NCBI GenBank assembly: GCA_029891345.1
Contig: CM057002.1
Location: 59,200,777 to 59,264,776, forward strand
Reading direction: 5' to 3'
Length of the DNA: 64,000 bases
Origin: Dryococelus australis
Taxonomy: Eukaryota > Arthropoda > Insecta > Phasmatodea > Phasmatidae
A program made the translations under genes and the position numbers. The notes below the pieces were generated by a model that was not told where the DNA came from, did no database searches, and was given only the letters and a program-made list of their open reading frames with translations. Shown here piece by piece: positions 1-14,200 of the stretch (position 1 is the stretch's first letter; each line of letters starts with the position of its first letter).

Positions 1-2131
1 ACAGTAATGTCAAATTACTCAGACAGCAAGTGAAGATAACATTTCCATACTACAGTACTAGTAATTTCACTCGCATTCTTGTGTAGGTTACATGTATGTA
101 TTTTTGAGTAAAAGTGAATCGACAATAAAATTGTAATCAAAAGCTGTAATGTTAAGACACGCATCACATCATTTGGCGGCCACGTATCCCAACACAACAG
201 CAACCTAAAATTTCTCGTAAAGTAATTTCTTACTTACCCACATTACAAATGAAACCTCAATTCATTTCTGTCGAGGACAACTACAAAAAAATTTAATAAC
301 GTAAATTATGAGTACTTTGAAATTGATAATTCCAGTCACAGCAGTAGACTAAGAGTACAAACAACTATACAGAATTTTTAGAAAAATGTCTGTTCGCAAT
401 TAAGTGAACACTTTTAATATCAACATTTCAATGTAATCCCTGCCATAAACTGCATGTTGGGTTTTAACATAAATTCTTACCAGGAAGCTGTACTGTAGCT
501 ATTTTGGCAAGTTGTAATGAAAGGTGACAGGTTGAAACTGTAATGTATAAAGTGGTGGTCCCTGCAACTAGAATATGTACTTATTCTACTTTTCTAGGGA
601 TGAATGCAAGGTGCTGTAATTCAAGGACGTACAAATGAACTGAAACAATCAAATTTGAAGACCCTTTAAGAACTCACGAAGGGTAGGTTTTTCATTTCTT
701 TAAGTACCCTAAGCAGTAAGTTTGTTACCCTGTGTATACTGATAGGTTCATTGATTTCAGCGGACAAATTTTAGTTCTTATAATTTCTGTTTTAAGTTAT
801 CTTGTGATCTATAATCTTTCTGTAGATACTGTAACTTTTTCCCCAGTGCCAAACAATATCGGGGCTGAAACTTTCACTTTCACACAAAACTATGTTCTGC
901 ACAGATGACTGCACTCTTAATGTGCATGGATGAGCTTTATAGAATAATGTCAAATTTTTGTTAAACTCGTAAATTAAAATAAATTATAAAACAAGTGAAA
1001 CCATAATGAATTTGAGTGTAGCTGGAAGGAATTAAATATGCTCTTAATATAAGAAAAATGGAGGTACATGAAAAATTTATGTTTTTACAAAAAAAGCGTA
1101 GCTGAGATTGTAAAATTGAGGTTTTGCCTTGCATGTTGGTTTTATAGAAGTTAGAGTAAAAAATATATATAATAATTGGAATATCAACACACAGTGTGGC
1201 TACTAATGGCATTGCCAGTGGCATCATTAACTTTGAACTATTGTAGTAAGATATGTAGTACGTAACTGGAAGAAAATGAAAAGTAATAGATAATCAGAGC
1301 TTTGAGATGTCTGAGTTCAGTTAACTGAGAACCACATACACAAGCACACATTTGCTTATGACCTGAAATGTTGTAATGCACAATGACTGTAAGTAGCATT
1401 TTTAGAATCAACTACGGTATGAACACAGCCAGGCAACAGACACAAAAAATACACTGTGTGTCACCATCTGAAGAATATCCAGAAATCATTGGGTAATGAA
1501 AAATGTTCCACACGTCCCAAATCATAACTGAACATGTAATGTAGTTGCTCATGTGACATGAATTGGCTCCAAGTGTTAGCATAAGAACCAAGCTCAAAAA
1601 AATAAATTCTAACCTAAGAAAATGTGAAATTTCTCCCGACAAATAAAAAATTGCTTCTAGTTTTGTTTGAAGAGTGGAGGTAAAAGAAATAAAATATATA
1701 TTTATGCACATGTATCACTGGAAAAAACTGTAAAATAAGTGTGAATTTTCAGCACAGTACAGGAAACTGAAAAAAAGACATGGAACCCATCCATGTCTAG
1801 CAACTACAATTAGAGGAGATTTCTGACAGCAGTGAGACTTACCCACTGAGTGAATTTGTCAAATCTCTACGCACATTGCTGCAATCATGCTTTGTGATGC
1901 AATGAAAGTTGCAGAGGATTTGTAGTGGAATTACCACCAGTCAGTTCTGCAAGAGGTGTAAAACACTTGGAAGAGGACAGAATGTTGACAGCTGATTTTG
2001 TGTCTGTTGCCCGGCCACAAGCGTGGCCTTTCCTGGGCTTGTACTGACGAGCGAGGACAGGTACTGAGTTGCTGCTTTATACTGCTTGGTTTCTCTGGTA
2101 ACATGGGAGGGGGTAGGGGGGAAGAGTGCCA
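1..2131 (-). other. ptc 3' UTR and downstream flank
   Basis: AT-rich sequence past the ptc stop. I see no convincing coding region on either strand; the short frames here have no family match and no codon structure. On the minus strand there is no perfect AATAAA, but the variant ATTAAA occurs at about 418-413 and 297-292. Either could be the polyadenylation signal, though such hexamers are common by chance in AT-rich DNA. Confidence 0.45.
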
Positions 2132-2241
2132 CTACGAGCTGTTCCGACCCGCACTGTCCGACTCCGAGCCAGAGTCCCGGCTGCCTCTGCTCTGCCGAGA
2201 CCTGCTTGTGCCGCTGCTCCCAGCTTCTCTGTCCATCGAGC
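2132..2241 (-). CDS. ptc: ptc visible exon 19: C-terminal end and stop
   Basis: Completes Gly and encodes [20 protein letters not shown] and [15 protein letters not shown], ending in TAG at 2,132-2,134. It is a Ser/Arg-rich tail without obvious homology to the fly terminus (RAVRSYNFTS), so the call rests on phase, a good acceptor (TGTTTCAG), GC-rich coding composition and position. A longer alternative last exon cannot be excluded. Confidence 0.75.
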
Positions 2242-5200
2242 CTGAAACAATCATTGTAAATTTAATTTTCACAAGGCTATGTGGCTACAACTTGTGACCC
2301 TCAACTTTCGCAAAAAGATTTAAACTAGTTGTAAAGTGAAACCTCGTTAAAAAAAAAAAATTTAATAAAGAGTTCCACGTGGTTGCGTGATGAGGTTTCG
2401 CCGGATAAGCCAACTTAATCAGGTGGCAAATTGCAGGACACTGCATTATGGTGTAAGAGTGCTGTTAGCAGTAAACCTAGAGGGTGAGTGGCAAACTGGG
2501 ATGGGGTGGGAAAATTTAAAAATTGCCAGTATAGCTGATGAGTGTGGTTAGGAGCTATGGTTGCCCTATCTTATGTTGAGGCCTGGCGGATGCCTGGATT
2601 TTGTTACAAATTGTTGAGCTGATTCCCGGGATCTGAGTTCTGAGCTATTGCTTAAAGGTGGTAGTGCTCTAACAACTCTAGTACTGTAGCAAGAATCAAA
2701 AATTTTTGTTGTTCTGGACAAAACCAGCACTTAGGGAGAGTAGGGAGGAGGCGGGTGAAGGTTTCAATAAAGTGAAGGTTTATTAGATATTGTGATGCTC
2801 ACCTGGCAGTGGAGTGTGAACCTCCACCTTGACGTGGGCTGTTGCAGTGACCTTGGTGGTGACAGAGTGGCCAGACGGGGGCGGTGTAGAGCTCTGAGAT
2901 GAAGACGCACTGTCGCTCGCTTGAGTCGTGGTCTGGAACGTGAGGTGAACATTACAAATTTACAAATACCACTACTGACACTGCCAGCCTCCCCCGAATG
3001 CACTGGTGGATGTAACAGTGTTTTTAATTCAATTTCATTGCCAAGCTTTTCATCTAAAAATAATATAGTTTATTTAAGAACTTTTTGAAACACTTAAATA
3101 AAATTTTATATATATATAAAACCCTTATTGCACTGCTAAGAGATAAAATTCTGCTAAATTATATGTCCAAATAATGTGTAGGTAGATAAATTAATTTTTC
3201 ATCTGGATCAAATTAAAATATGTCTTATATTCAGGTATACACATCCAATTAATTTGTGGAAAAACTAATTTTTCTCCTATACCAAAGAGAAAACGCGGCA
3301 TTGGTTGGCACAGCATACCTTTCGAACCCCTGAACCATAAGCTTCAATTTTATTGGTGGAAATTCCGTAGAAAAGTTCCATACAGGACCCTTGAGTAGTT
3401 TTGTATCTGACATGTATATTTCGAGATAAAGCACTTTGAAAAAGCTGTTTACTTTTTAGCCATTTCAGAGTGCTCTGAAATGGTGTTTATAATGTGCGTG
3501 ATTGTCTTGAAAACACTAACAGACCTCATCTGATGCATGTGTCCTTTTCATAGAAAAATAAATTTCCGATACAACCAAATCTAATAACCAAGTTCCATCT
3601 TCATCTTCTTACGTGAATACACAAGATGAATTACCAAAAACACTAATTACAGCAGTATTGTCTGCCTTGCCCTCATGAACTGGAAAAGTCTTCCAACCGA
3701 TTATCCTGTTTGGATCAATCTCACTAATATCCTTTGGTGCAGGCGCCTTCTCGACATGAGACCTTGTGAAGAAACACATTTCCAACAAACCACTGCCAGC
3801 TTTAGCAGTTTTTCCATGAAGACCAAAATGGTAAAAGTGAAAAGTACTTTATACTGAGAGTTTACTGTGAAGAAAGGTAGGTACCTGAGCGTTAGGAGTG
3901 TAGGTGGTCGTCTCGACGACCAGTTCTGGCTGGACCACAATCTCATGGGTGGAGTGGGAGTGAGACGACTGCCAGGAGTTGCCCTCCTCTGTGATGGTGG
4001 TGAGGGACGGCTCGGCGTGCAGGCGGTTGCAATGGCCCCTCCGCGGCGGGGCTACCTTGCTCACCCGGCACGTGCCCGATCGCACCCGCACTGGTGACGG
4101 AGGAGGCGAGGGGGTGGGGATGCGATCTGTGTGGTCGTATGGCTCTACCTGGAGAGCACGTACACTCGCTACAACACTTCACTAAAGGGGAGGGGAGGGG
4201 GGAGATAACTGAAAAGTGTACACATATGTATATTTTATTATAATAGCATATTGATTAAAATTTATCACAATGATTCACCAACTTTTGTTAGCTCACAAAA
4301 TTATTTACACAACTATATTATGTTTAATTTGGAGAAAACATTCTGACGTTTATCTAGCAGCACACTAAAAAAAATTCCCAGTTGCTAACTTACCTCAGCA
4401 CCAGGTCCAATTAACGAAAGAACGACAGGAAAGAAAACGAGTCCATTCATGAGTCCTACTAGAACTAAAATGAAAAGAACGTAGAAGAAGTACCTGCAAA
4501 CAAAAATTAACTCATAAAAAATTTTATTTACGCAGTATCCTACTTAAAAATATTTTAATAAGCATAAATTTTCTCTTCTGAGTGTAATAAAAGATTTACA
4601 TAGCAAAGTATAAGCACGCATGCAAGAAAGATAAAACATTAAACTGCAAATTTTTTTAATGGATGCAATGGTAAATATTTCAATAATCGCTCATTAAATT
4701 TTGAAATGATAATTGCTTGGATACGGAAAGCCGTACCATGTTGCCTAGACAAAGAGCAGTTCTTACCTAACTATAAAATCAAACTCCGAAAACGCTAGCA
4801 TGAGCACTCCGATCAGCAGTGTGAAGGCACCGTGAACAACCGGTGGGAAAACTCGCTCCAATGACAGCTGCACTCTTCTGTTCCGACCTCCAATGCCAGT
4901 CACAAAGCCCTGCAGGGAAGACGAGATTCACACATGTACACACCCTGCACACCCATTCGTAAAGACGAGGTTGTGGCTACTTATTCTTAACATCATAGAA
5001 AATGTGAACAAATGCATGTGGAAATAAAATGAGTGATAAAATTGGTGTTACAAATCATGCTAACTACTTTCATACATGAATCTCCCTTCATATTTTCACT
5101 TCCATAACTTATGGACACATTAAAGTAGAAAAATTACCTCTGCATGGCTTACTATGAGCTGAGCAAACTTCAGAAACTATTAAAAATGTCCAGTTTGCAT

Positions 5201-8200
5201 CAAAATATTCACTAAGGAAAAGATACCAGAAGAAATGAATTTATTTATACATGCGTTGTTCAAAATACAAGCCTAATATTTCAATTTAAAGAAAAAATTG
5301 GCTGTGTAGTTACTCTTCAGATGAGCATATAAATATGTTGCCACTGCCTTTTTCAACAACCAAGTTTTCCGAAAAAGTAGATCACTTGAAATCTGTACGC
5401 AATACATATTTTTCATATTACCACATCACTAGTTTTTTTTTTTTTTTTCTTTGCCTTTAAAAATTTTTATTTACTTTAAGCATTAAACCTTATCTCAAAA
5501 AAAAATTGCAGAATTTTTTTAATTGATTACAGGTGAGAAAAGTACAAAGTTAGTAACATACTTCCTGTATGAAATAATATCACAAACTGAGTTGAATTTC
5601 TGCAATATTTGCCTTGTTGGAAAATAATCACATACATAGCATTTAAGAACATATGTAATAGTTAAAAGTCTAAACATATTTTTACTGATAGTTGACACAT
5701 TGCTGTGGTTAGAGGAAACTCACTCCAAATGAACGAGTTCGCGCCACCCGAGTATGGCAAACTACATGGGCAAGTCTGCCATAATTTCCGGCGGTAATGG
5801 AGGCAGAACACGCGGAACTTCCAGACGTTGACAGAGCCTCAACACACCTCTAACCTTGTGCTCCTAGCTTTTACAGTCAACCAGAACTGACAGAAAGCCA
5901 TCACATCAACAGCCTCCCAAAAGTAACAACATTCTACTTTGCAGCGCACGCTAATGAGACAGCGCACCATTTGAAATTTGTGCCGCTGGAAGGAAGCGGG
6001 CCACTCAACGAAGTGTCATGGCCTACTCAAGCGCCTTGAATCCTGAGATTTTCACACCATGCATCGAGCGACAGGCGAGTCCATGTATGTGATGTCACAC
6101 GCTCTACCCCTAAGAGGCAGGGCCAAACTCCCCCCCCCCCCCCGCTCCATTCAGAGTGCCCATGAGTTGTTCGAAGTGACTCATCGGAGTCACTCACCCC
6201 CTCCTAGGCTGTGACAGCCGAGTCGCGACACCCACTGCGGTGATAAGAGTCTTGCTACGCCTCTAGGCTGGTAAGGCCGGGGCATCCTGGCTAAGGGTTG
6301 GACGTCCTGCACCAGCAACCACTACAATGCCATCCCTCCAGAGGACGCCATCGACAGACGGACGTCACTTCTGCTAGAAACCCCAGCACGTCAACCTAAC
6401 CCTCCTACCCCTTACCTTACCAGGTAACCCAAGGTCATGACAACATGGTCTCATAAAGACATCTCCAAAAGGCCTTAGCCTGGCCACCTCTTTGCCAGTT
6501 GATTAAAGAACCCAATTTTGTCATACCGCGAGGTCCCTTTTGGACAATCCCTAAGTAAGTAAGGATTCCTCGGGCTATTTGATAACTAGTCATTATTATT
6601 ATTATTTAATTATCCAATGTAAACGAAAGTATCACAAACTTCGCCTAAATTGCTTTCTTTCATTAAATTAACTTCCACAGTTAATTAATTTTTGTGTTGT
6701 CAAAGTGAAGAATTTTATGTTGAAGTCTCTTAACGTAATTACTTTAATTTCACTTTGTAGTATTGAACCACCTTTAAATTACGTGAATGTAATTAACTTC
6801 ACATCCAAGCAAGTAAAGTTCAGAGACGTTTTAATCACAATTATTAGTTACCTTATTGTCCTTTGCATAGTGAGAAACAATCTAAATTTCAATATAATTA
6901 ACTTTTGAAGTGTATGTAAGGTAACGCCAGCTTCGCAAAACTAGACAAACGCAGAATATACAAGTAACACCACGTTGTATTCCGAATTTGGCCATAGTAA
7001 TGCTCAGGGTATTGCACTGGCTAATCTTCGGGAGAGCCCTTACTAGGAACTCGCTACACCCTGGTACTATGACTGCCTACGTAATCTGCTGTATAACCCT
7101 TCGGGCTAGTGGATGGCTAGGAGCTAAGTGGCAAGACACGTTGGATATAGTTGTATGCCCGGATGAACACTATAGGACTGCTGTATTACCCGGCTTCACG
7201 TTACGTAAACTGGTCATTTACATAGCAGAGTATTTTCATTAGAATAGCCTCATGCAGAGTTCATAAGAGCGACCAAAAGAACCATCTCAAATGGGCCCTC
7301 AAGACTCATCGAGGAGGAGATAAATAGTGTTTCTACTTCTGAACCACAAGACAGTGAGTCATTATTTTCTTTACCCATGAGAGTTCCAGACAGACTGCCA
7401 TTTGAATATTTAATAATGATCCATTGTGACATGGCCATATTTGGTATAGAATCCTCCGAACTCATGCCAGAGTACACAATCTTACCAGCACATCATTCTA
7501 CCTCCTCATCAAGCAGCACGAGTGCCTCCCCGCCGCAACTAGAGCCGGCCGCCCCAGCGCAACCAACAGAGCGGAGGAGAGCTTCGCTGCCTACGAAACC
7601 ACAGGTAACCCATCGGCGAGGAGTGTTATCTGCTGTACTTGATTTTGTACCTTCATGCATTCCCACTCGTCCCACAATATATGCTGGCTTCCTGCACAAG
7701 AGGGAATAGTCTCCCCGGGGCATGATCTCCGCGATGCTTGCATCACAGTACTTGAAGGCCACCCAGCTCTCTCGTTCACATGCAGTGTGTGAGCACACAC
7801 TCAAATTTAAAATGCTTGTCAGGGTATCAGTCCCCAAGTCACCTTCATTAAATTTGCCACAAAACTCCCAACTCGTTCTCTCACCCATCAATGTGGGACG
7901 TACCCCCAGAAGAGCTATCCCATGACTTGTGTGCGACCCCTCAGGGGATTCTGCAGATGAGCAATCTTTTATTTGGGTGCATCGCAGTGTTTATTCACAC
8001 TTCGGCAATCGAGGTTTTAACCCTATAATGTTACGTTAATAAATAGGTGTGTTGTATGCCGAGGGGTGACGGAAATATGGGAGGTCAACTTCTGTTAAAT
8101 GGGACAATGTGGTTTAATGTTCATCTTTATAGTACGTTTGACACATGTTTGCATTCATCTTGCGAAGAGCTGTTCAGAGGTATGTTATGCCAATTACAAA

Positions 8201-11200
8201 ACCGAAGTTGACCCCCATATCTCCTTCACCCCTCGACGTAACACCAAACTGTTAACGTCAAATTATGGCCCTTTCACCCCAAATGACGTTTGTCTGAACC
8301 ATTTTCTTCTATCTTTACAAGTGGGCGATTTATTAAGGTGGCCTGTTTTAAATGCCTCAGACTGTATATGTGTATGTGAGTTGGAATGTGTATCCCTATC
8401 ATCTTCCCCCTTTGCATGTGGGAATCATGCCGGACGATGCCGTTAGTCCGTAGGTTTTCTTGAGGATCTCCTGTTTTTCCCACCCTTACATTCCGACGCT
8501 GCTCCATACTCACCTTGCTTCACCCTCATCACCTCTCAAGACTTTGATGTTAAGAGCCGTCCCATTTTTATTCACTTACTCATCTTCCCCCTCCTCCTTC
8601 CTTACCCTAACTAGGAGAAGATAGTGTGTACTTACAAAGCACATGTGTACGGTGAAGTGCACTGCGACTCCGACGGCCACGACCAGCAGCACTGCAGGAA
8701 CCGCGCTCAGCTTGATGCCCACAAAGCCCATGAGGCCGAGCAGCTGCAGCACGACGGCGGCCAGTGCACACACCACCAGGAAAGCCGTCCACGCGTTCAC
8801 CACCAGCACACACATGACCACAAACACGCCTATCAGCGCGCACAGCAGTGCTAACCCTAGTGCCTGCCGCAGCCCCAGGTACTGCTCCCAGAAGAGGAAG
8901 GGGATGCCCGATGGATAGTTGGGCAAGCCGCGGTCTTCAAACCTGTGGCAGAGCGCGCGCACCTGCTCCAGAGCACGCGTGATGTGCTCCGTGTCGCTGA
9001 GGCCGTGAAGGTAGAGAGGGATCTGCGCGTACGTCAGAGGTCCAGACTTGGGAATCTGCCACATACAATTCACACACATTCAAACAATGTAGTCTGAAGA
9101 GGCAAGTATAAAAGCAAAGTTGTGATAACAATTAACATTTATAAATATACACTAAAACACTTTTAAGAACTTCCCTTTTGAATAGTTTTCCTGCTAAGTA
9201 AGTTTACGTATTTTTTCACCTGCTCTTTAAACCATTGTAATTTGGCCCTCGTAAGAATTTCTGATTAATATGCCAACATTTTTCATTTCCTCCAGTAACT
9301 TCTTAAAAAAGTTTTACTGTATATAAAAACTATTTAGGTGGGATTATGATGTCTCACAAAACCATCTAAATAACGAACCTACATTAAAGATGACTATAGG
9401 CTTGTAATAAGAGATGTATAGTTTATGTCTCAGCATATCTCCGTGAGAATGTGCAGATGTGTATTATCATTACCTAAGCACACAATATTTTGCAATGTAC
9501 TGTATTTAAGAGCTTACATGCATTGTAAACGCAATACAAAACATACACACATGACTAGAATAAACAAGAACTAGTCATTATTAGCAATTGGCCTACCAGC
9601 ATTCTGCAACTATTTATGTGAATACTGATTACCGAGACCACCAGAACCCCTAAATGTTTAACAAAAATATTAATTTCCAGTTGCTCTTATGATTCGCCCC
9701 TGCAAACTTTACAAGAATTAGTACAGCATTTCTCTGAATATGCGAAATAAATCACAGACTTTATAGCATAAAAATTTGGTAACTGAAAGTGAACTAAAAC
9801 AATTTTTTTGGAAATGAAAACTGCATTTGCATTATTTATTTTGTATTGAGCAGTTCTTACACAATGCAAAATACATACGAAACCTGTGCAAGGTGGCACT
9901 TTCATAAACAAATCCCTTTGTGAATATCTCATTCAAGGCAGATCTTGTACGAAAGCATGAGAAAGAGCACATCCTTTTTTTTTTTTGAGAGAGTTTAGCA
10001 CAAAATTAGTGATTCGGTACATTGTTCTCTGCTCTGGTCGTGTGACCAACTACGTGCCGTATTTACCCGAAAGGAATATGACCCTGAATCTAAGACGACC
10101 CCTTCCTAAAAAAATATTTTTGAGGGAAAAATATTTAATCCTGAAATTAAGATTACCCCTATGAAATGCTGGAAAAATTATTTAGGTTGAAGTATTTTTG
10201 TATGGATTTATGACAAACCCTTCAAGAAGAAATGCTATGATATATTTGATTTACTTTTAAAGAAAAGTTAATCACAATGAAATAAGTGTGTCTAACCTGG
10301 CTGTATGGTAGCAGCATTTTTCTTGGGAAACTAAAACTTTTATGGGTATTATATACCTATTTCTGACTTGAGCCATTTTGCTTCCCAGCAAAGCGCTTCC
10401 TCTTTAAGGCCTAGTGACATCAGATAAGAGGACCCTAGTTGACAGGTACAGTCTCAGCACTACAAAAATAGGTACAACCATAGGAGACATAGTATTTAAG
10501 CATGAAAATCCTTTGTCAAAATCGCCTAGGTTTTGAATTGAATATGATTCCTGAACTGTAGCAGACTAAGGACCCCTCATTTTTTCTATTCCTTTTCTGT
10601 CAAAAAACCTCATCTTCCTTTCGGGTAAATACGGTATATAGCAACCACAGAAATAGGTGGAAGAGCTGAGGATATACATAGCTGTGTGAGAAGGAATCAG
10701 ACGAAAAATATTCATTGTGACGAACTACATATTGAAATGGAGTAGAGTTCAGATAGTGTTGCGAGATTGTTGGAGGAGTACAAGAAATATCCTGTTCTAA
10801 TTAAAAGCCACCACTTTAAAACACTGTGTGCTCATAAGATTTATATATAAAAATTATTATTAGTTAACATATCCCCAAAGCCATCAGCTTGTCTCGTGCA
10901 AGGAGGTTTTTTTACTGTACGTATTATAAGTGGACTTGTTTCTCATGACGTTTCTTATGCAAAACATCATACAGAATCTGTTTTGCATTGTGTAAAAGCT
11001 GCTTTGGCATGAAGGTTTAACTTATTATTGAAAAAAAAAGTATTACAATAATTTATATTGTGTGGAGGAAGACATGAGCCTCACCTTGAGCTCGTAGTCA
11101 GAAGCCACATGGTACCACTCCTTTGGCTCTGGCCTGAAGTTGGCTTGCGAGGCTCCGTATGCCAGGGCATCGTTGTAGGCCCAGGCGCTCAGGTAGTTGT

Positions 11201-14200
11201 AGAAGCCTTGGGGTTGATGATGCCCTCCCCATCGACGAGCCGCATCTGGCTCACCAGCGACTTGTCGATGGGGTTGTCAACGTGACCAGTCTGTACCAGA
11301 AGCTTGTAGGCCAGGATGCCCTCGTCGCTGGCGTTACGGTACCACCGCTCCTGGGTGATGCTACCACTCCGCCAGTCTCGATCGAATGCCTTCTGCAGAT
11401 CTGGGACCACACACAAACACTTCGCTTACACATCTGTGCAACAACCACTGTTCTCCGAGGCCAGTCATGTTGATATACAGCAAACTGTGGACTGGAAAAA
11501 AACACCAAGATATGATTGCGTGCAACTCTGATGTGTTTCAAACACAAATCAATATGCTGACAACATAAAATGATGGAAGATGTCATGCTGGGACAAAACA
11601 CAGAACATGACACTTCGAATTCTGGTTTTACAAGCCTGTACATTACTGTGTCGTGACATAAACTGCATGTTTAATTTTTTTTTTTTTTTTCAAGGAATCA
11701 GGAACATGTTGCAGAATGCAGGAAGTATAAAAGAAGTTACTTTCACTTCTGCATGAGCATTACATGGAACAAAAGGAAAATGTGTAAAGAAGAACCGCAC
11801 CGATACGACCCCACACAGTTTCTAGGAATACGGTCATTAGTGAAGGGGGGGGGTCATAATTTTGATTAAATATAAATTTATTTTACTAGGTGAACATTTT
11901 CCACAAATGATTTGTTAATAAAATGTTAATTTATTTCACTAGACACAACTCTTCTGAATAAACTGACATCATGTAAGGGCATATACAACACCTCTTTGTT
12001 GTCAAATAATGCGCAAGCACAATCCCTGAGCACTGCATTACTCGCAGCAAGCACAAGTGGAAGTTTACAGGAAAACCAAAGGATGTGGTTTTAAGATATT
12101 AATTATGAATAATTTTGAAATGGAAAGTAGTCGCAGGTCTCTACTTCCAGATAAGACACGCACATAAATACTTTACTTAGTAGGACAACTAACCCATATT
12201 TTGTATGGTTGCTTGATCCAAATATTTTGTTGGCTGGACCAGCTTCCTCAGCGGTGGCAAAAGTCATCGCTCACCAGCTGCAGAGGCCAGTCCAGACAGA
12301 CTGCAAAGTGTCACACATGGAACCAACCAGCTTGACATGTGTATAATCATTTGAAAGCAACAATTTATTATTAAAACATTTTCAAGGCTGTCAAACACTT
12401 GAAATGCTTTGCAATATACCATACCTAAGCATAATATAAAAAGTGTACAGAATGCACACGTACTCACAAGGCGGTACTCATGGACACACGCGCATGCACA
12501 CGCCCACACACACAGAGAGACAGACAGACACACGGACGAACACTTTTACATGCGGTCGCACAACATTTCCCTGATACTCTAGGACATATTGAACCTTCCC
12601 TTGTTTCCATATAACACATTCTCTGGCATTTCCCTGACTTTTTCAGGTATCCTATTACATTACCCTGGCCAACATATGCTGCAAAAATTATAAATATTTA
12701 TGCTGTTCCCAAAAAAAATTGCACATTATTTGATGGGTGGCATTACATAGGCTTCATTTATGGATGCTTTCCTATGTAATAACATTTATAAAATACTTCA
12801 AAAAGTATAAAGCCACAAATATGGCACAGAAGAAGGCAACAAGTACCAGCTTTCTTGGTGTTGGAAACTAAGTCATAATACAAAGACAAGACTATACAAT
12901 GTATAGATTCTTCAATGAAAACCAATAAAAACTGTTCAAATTTTTATTTTATTTTCAAAATCTTCCACTTGTAGTTTAAATCATATTTTCCACTATGCCA
13001 ATGCTTGATGATGTATCAACAAAAAAAGGTTCAGCCACAAAAATATGTACAATAATAGTTATTATTACATATACACTAACAAAATTGTCGCCAGGCTTAT
13101 AAAACAAAGGTGGAGTAAACCACAATAAAATCGTGAGTTATGAGATGGCATGTAGCAGACGTGCTAGGTTCAAATATTATTGTTTTTTATTAAATACTTA
13201 TATAAATTCCCTGACTTTTCCAGATTATCCCTGTTTTCCTTGATGCTAGCCACCATGATTGAACAGCACATAAATTCACCAGGTGCAAAGTCCATTTTCA
13301 GTGGCTTCTTATAAGGAAAACTGGAATATTTCCTATTAAAATATTAATTAAATTCAATAGGCAGATGTCTTCCGAAAAAATTATACTGTGGAAGGGCATA
13401 CAAAACATCAGTGAAACGTTGCGTGATCGTGCATCCCCGTTCGTACGGCTTTTGTTTGTGTGTGTCTATTCACAAGTATCACCCCATGGTACTTGTGCAT
13501 TCCGTCTACTTTTTATAATGTAATCAGTAGCCTAGAGACCTATTCCTGCCATAACAGCAAAAAACTAAATCATAACTCATCTTCCAATAATATATTTTAA
13601 GTGTCAGTAAATGCCACTCACTTATGAGCCAGTCACGGAACATGCCGAGCCAGAAGTCTGGCAGCCCCCCATCATCGTTCTTGATGACACTGGGCACACG
13701 TAAGAAGCTCTCGTGGTACTCGTAAAGCAGCTTCTGGTTGGTGGGATACTCAAAGTCGCCCTGGGTAATGGCGTGCATGTCGTAGAAGCCAAAGTACCGG
13801 CCCTGGGCGGAGAGGAAGGCATGCTGATCCGTGTCCTGGGGCACAATGTCGGTCAGCTCGAGGCCGTCCCGCACCTTGGTGGTGCCCCACGCACTCGCTG
13901 CCAGCAGGAGAGCCAGCGTGGCCGCACAGGCAGCCTTCACCCGCGGCCGCACCAGCAGCGGCGCGTAGTGGCTGGCCACCAGCCGTGACAGTGACCAGTC
14001 ACGCGGTCTGCAGTTCAGCTGGCTGCCGCTCTCCACATCCATTGTCAGCAGTTCACGCGTTGAACCCACCCAGCATTCCTGCAATATCCCAAACTACTGT
14101 CACCCTCTCACTACAGCTTTGGTTCTTTCAATCACAGTTGCAGTTATGCCAAAATTCTCTACTGGCATTAATATGAAAAGAATTGAGTGAAATGGTATTT

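Larger units (their letters stand above)
4910..8635. other. ptc intron with unrecognised GC-contrasting insert
   Basis: A 3.7-kb intron. AT-rich intronic sequence gives way at about 5,700 to a more GC-rich stretch that runs to about 7,960 and includes a C14 run at 6,130-6,143. It looks like an inserted element, probably retroelement-derived, but I find neither paired terminal repeats nor a recognisable polymerase. A plus-strand open frame (7,248-7,709) and a truncated SINE (about 8,412-8,568) lie at its right side. Confidence 0.4.
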
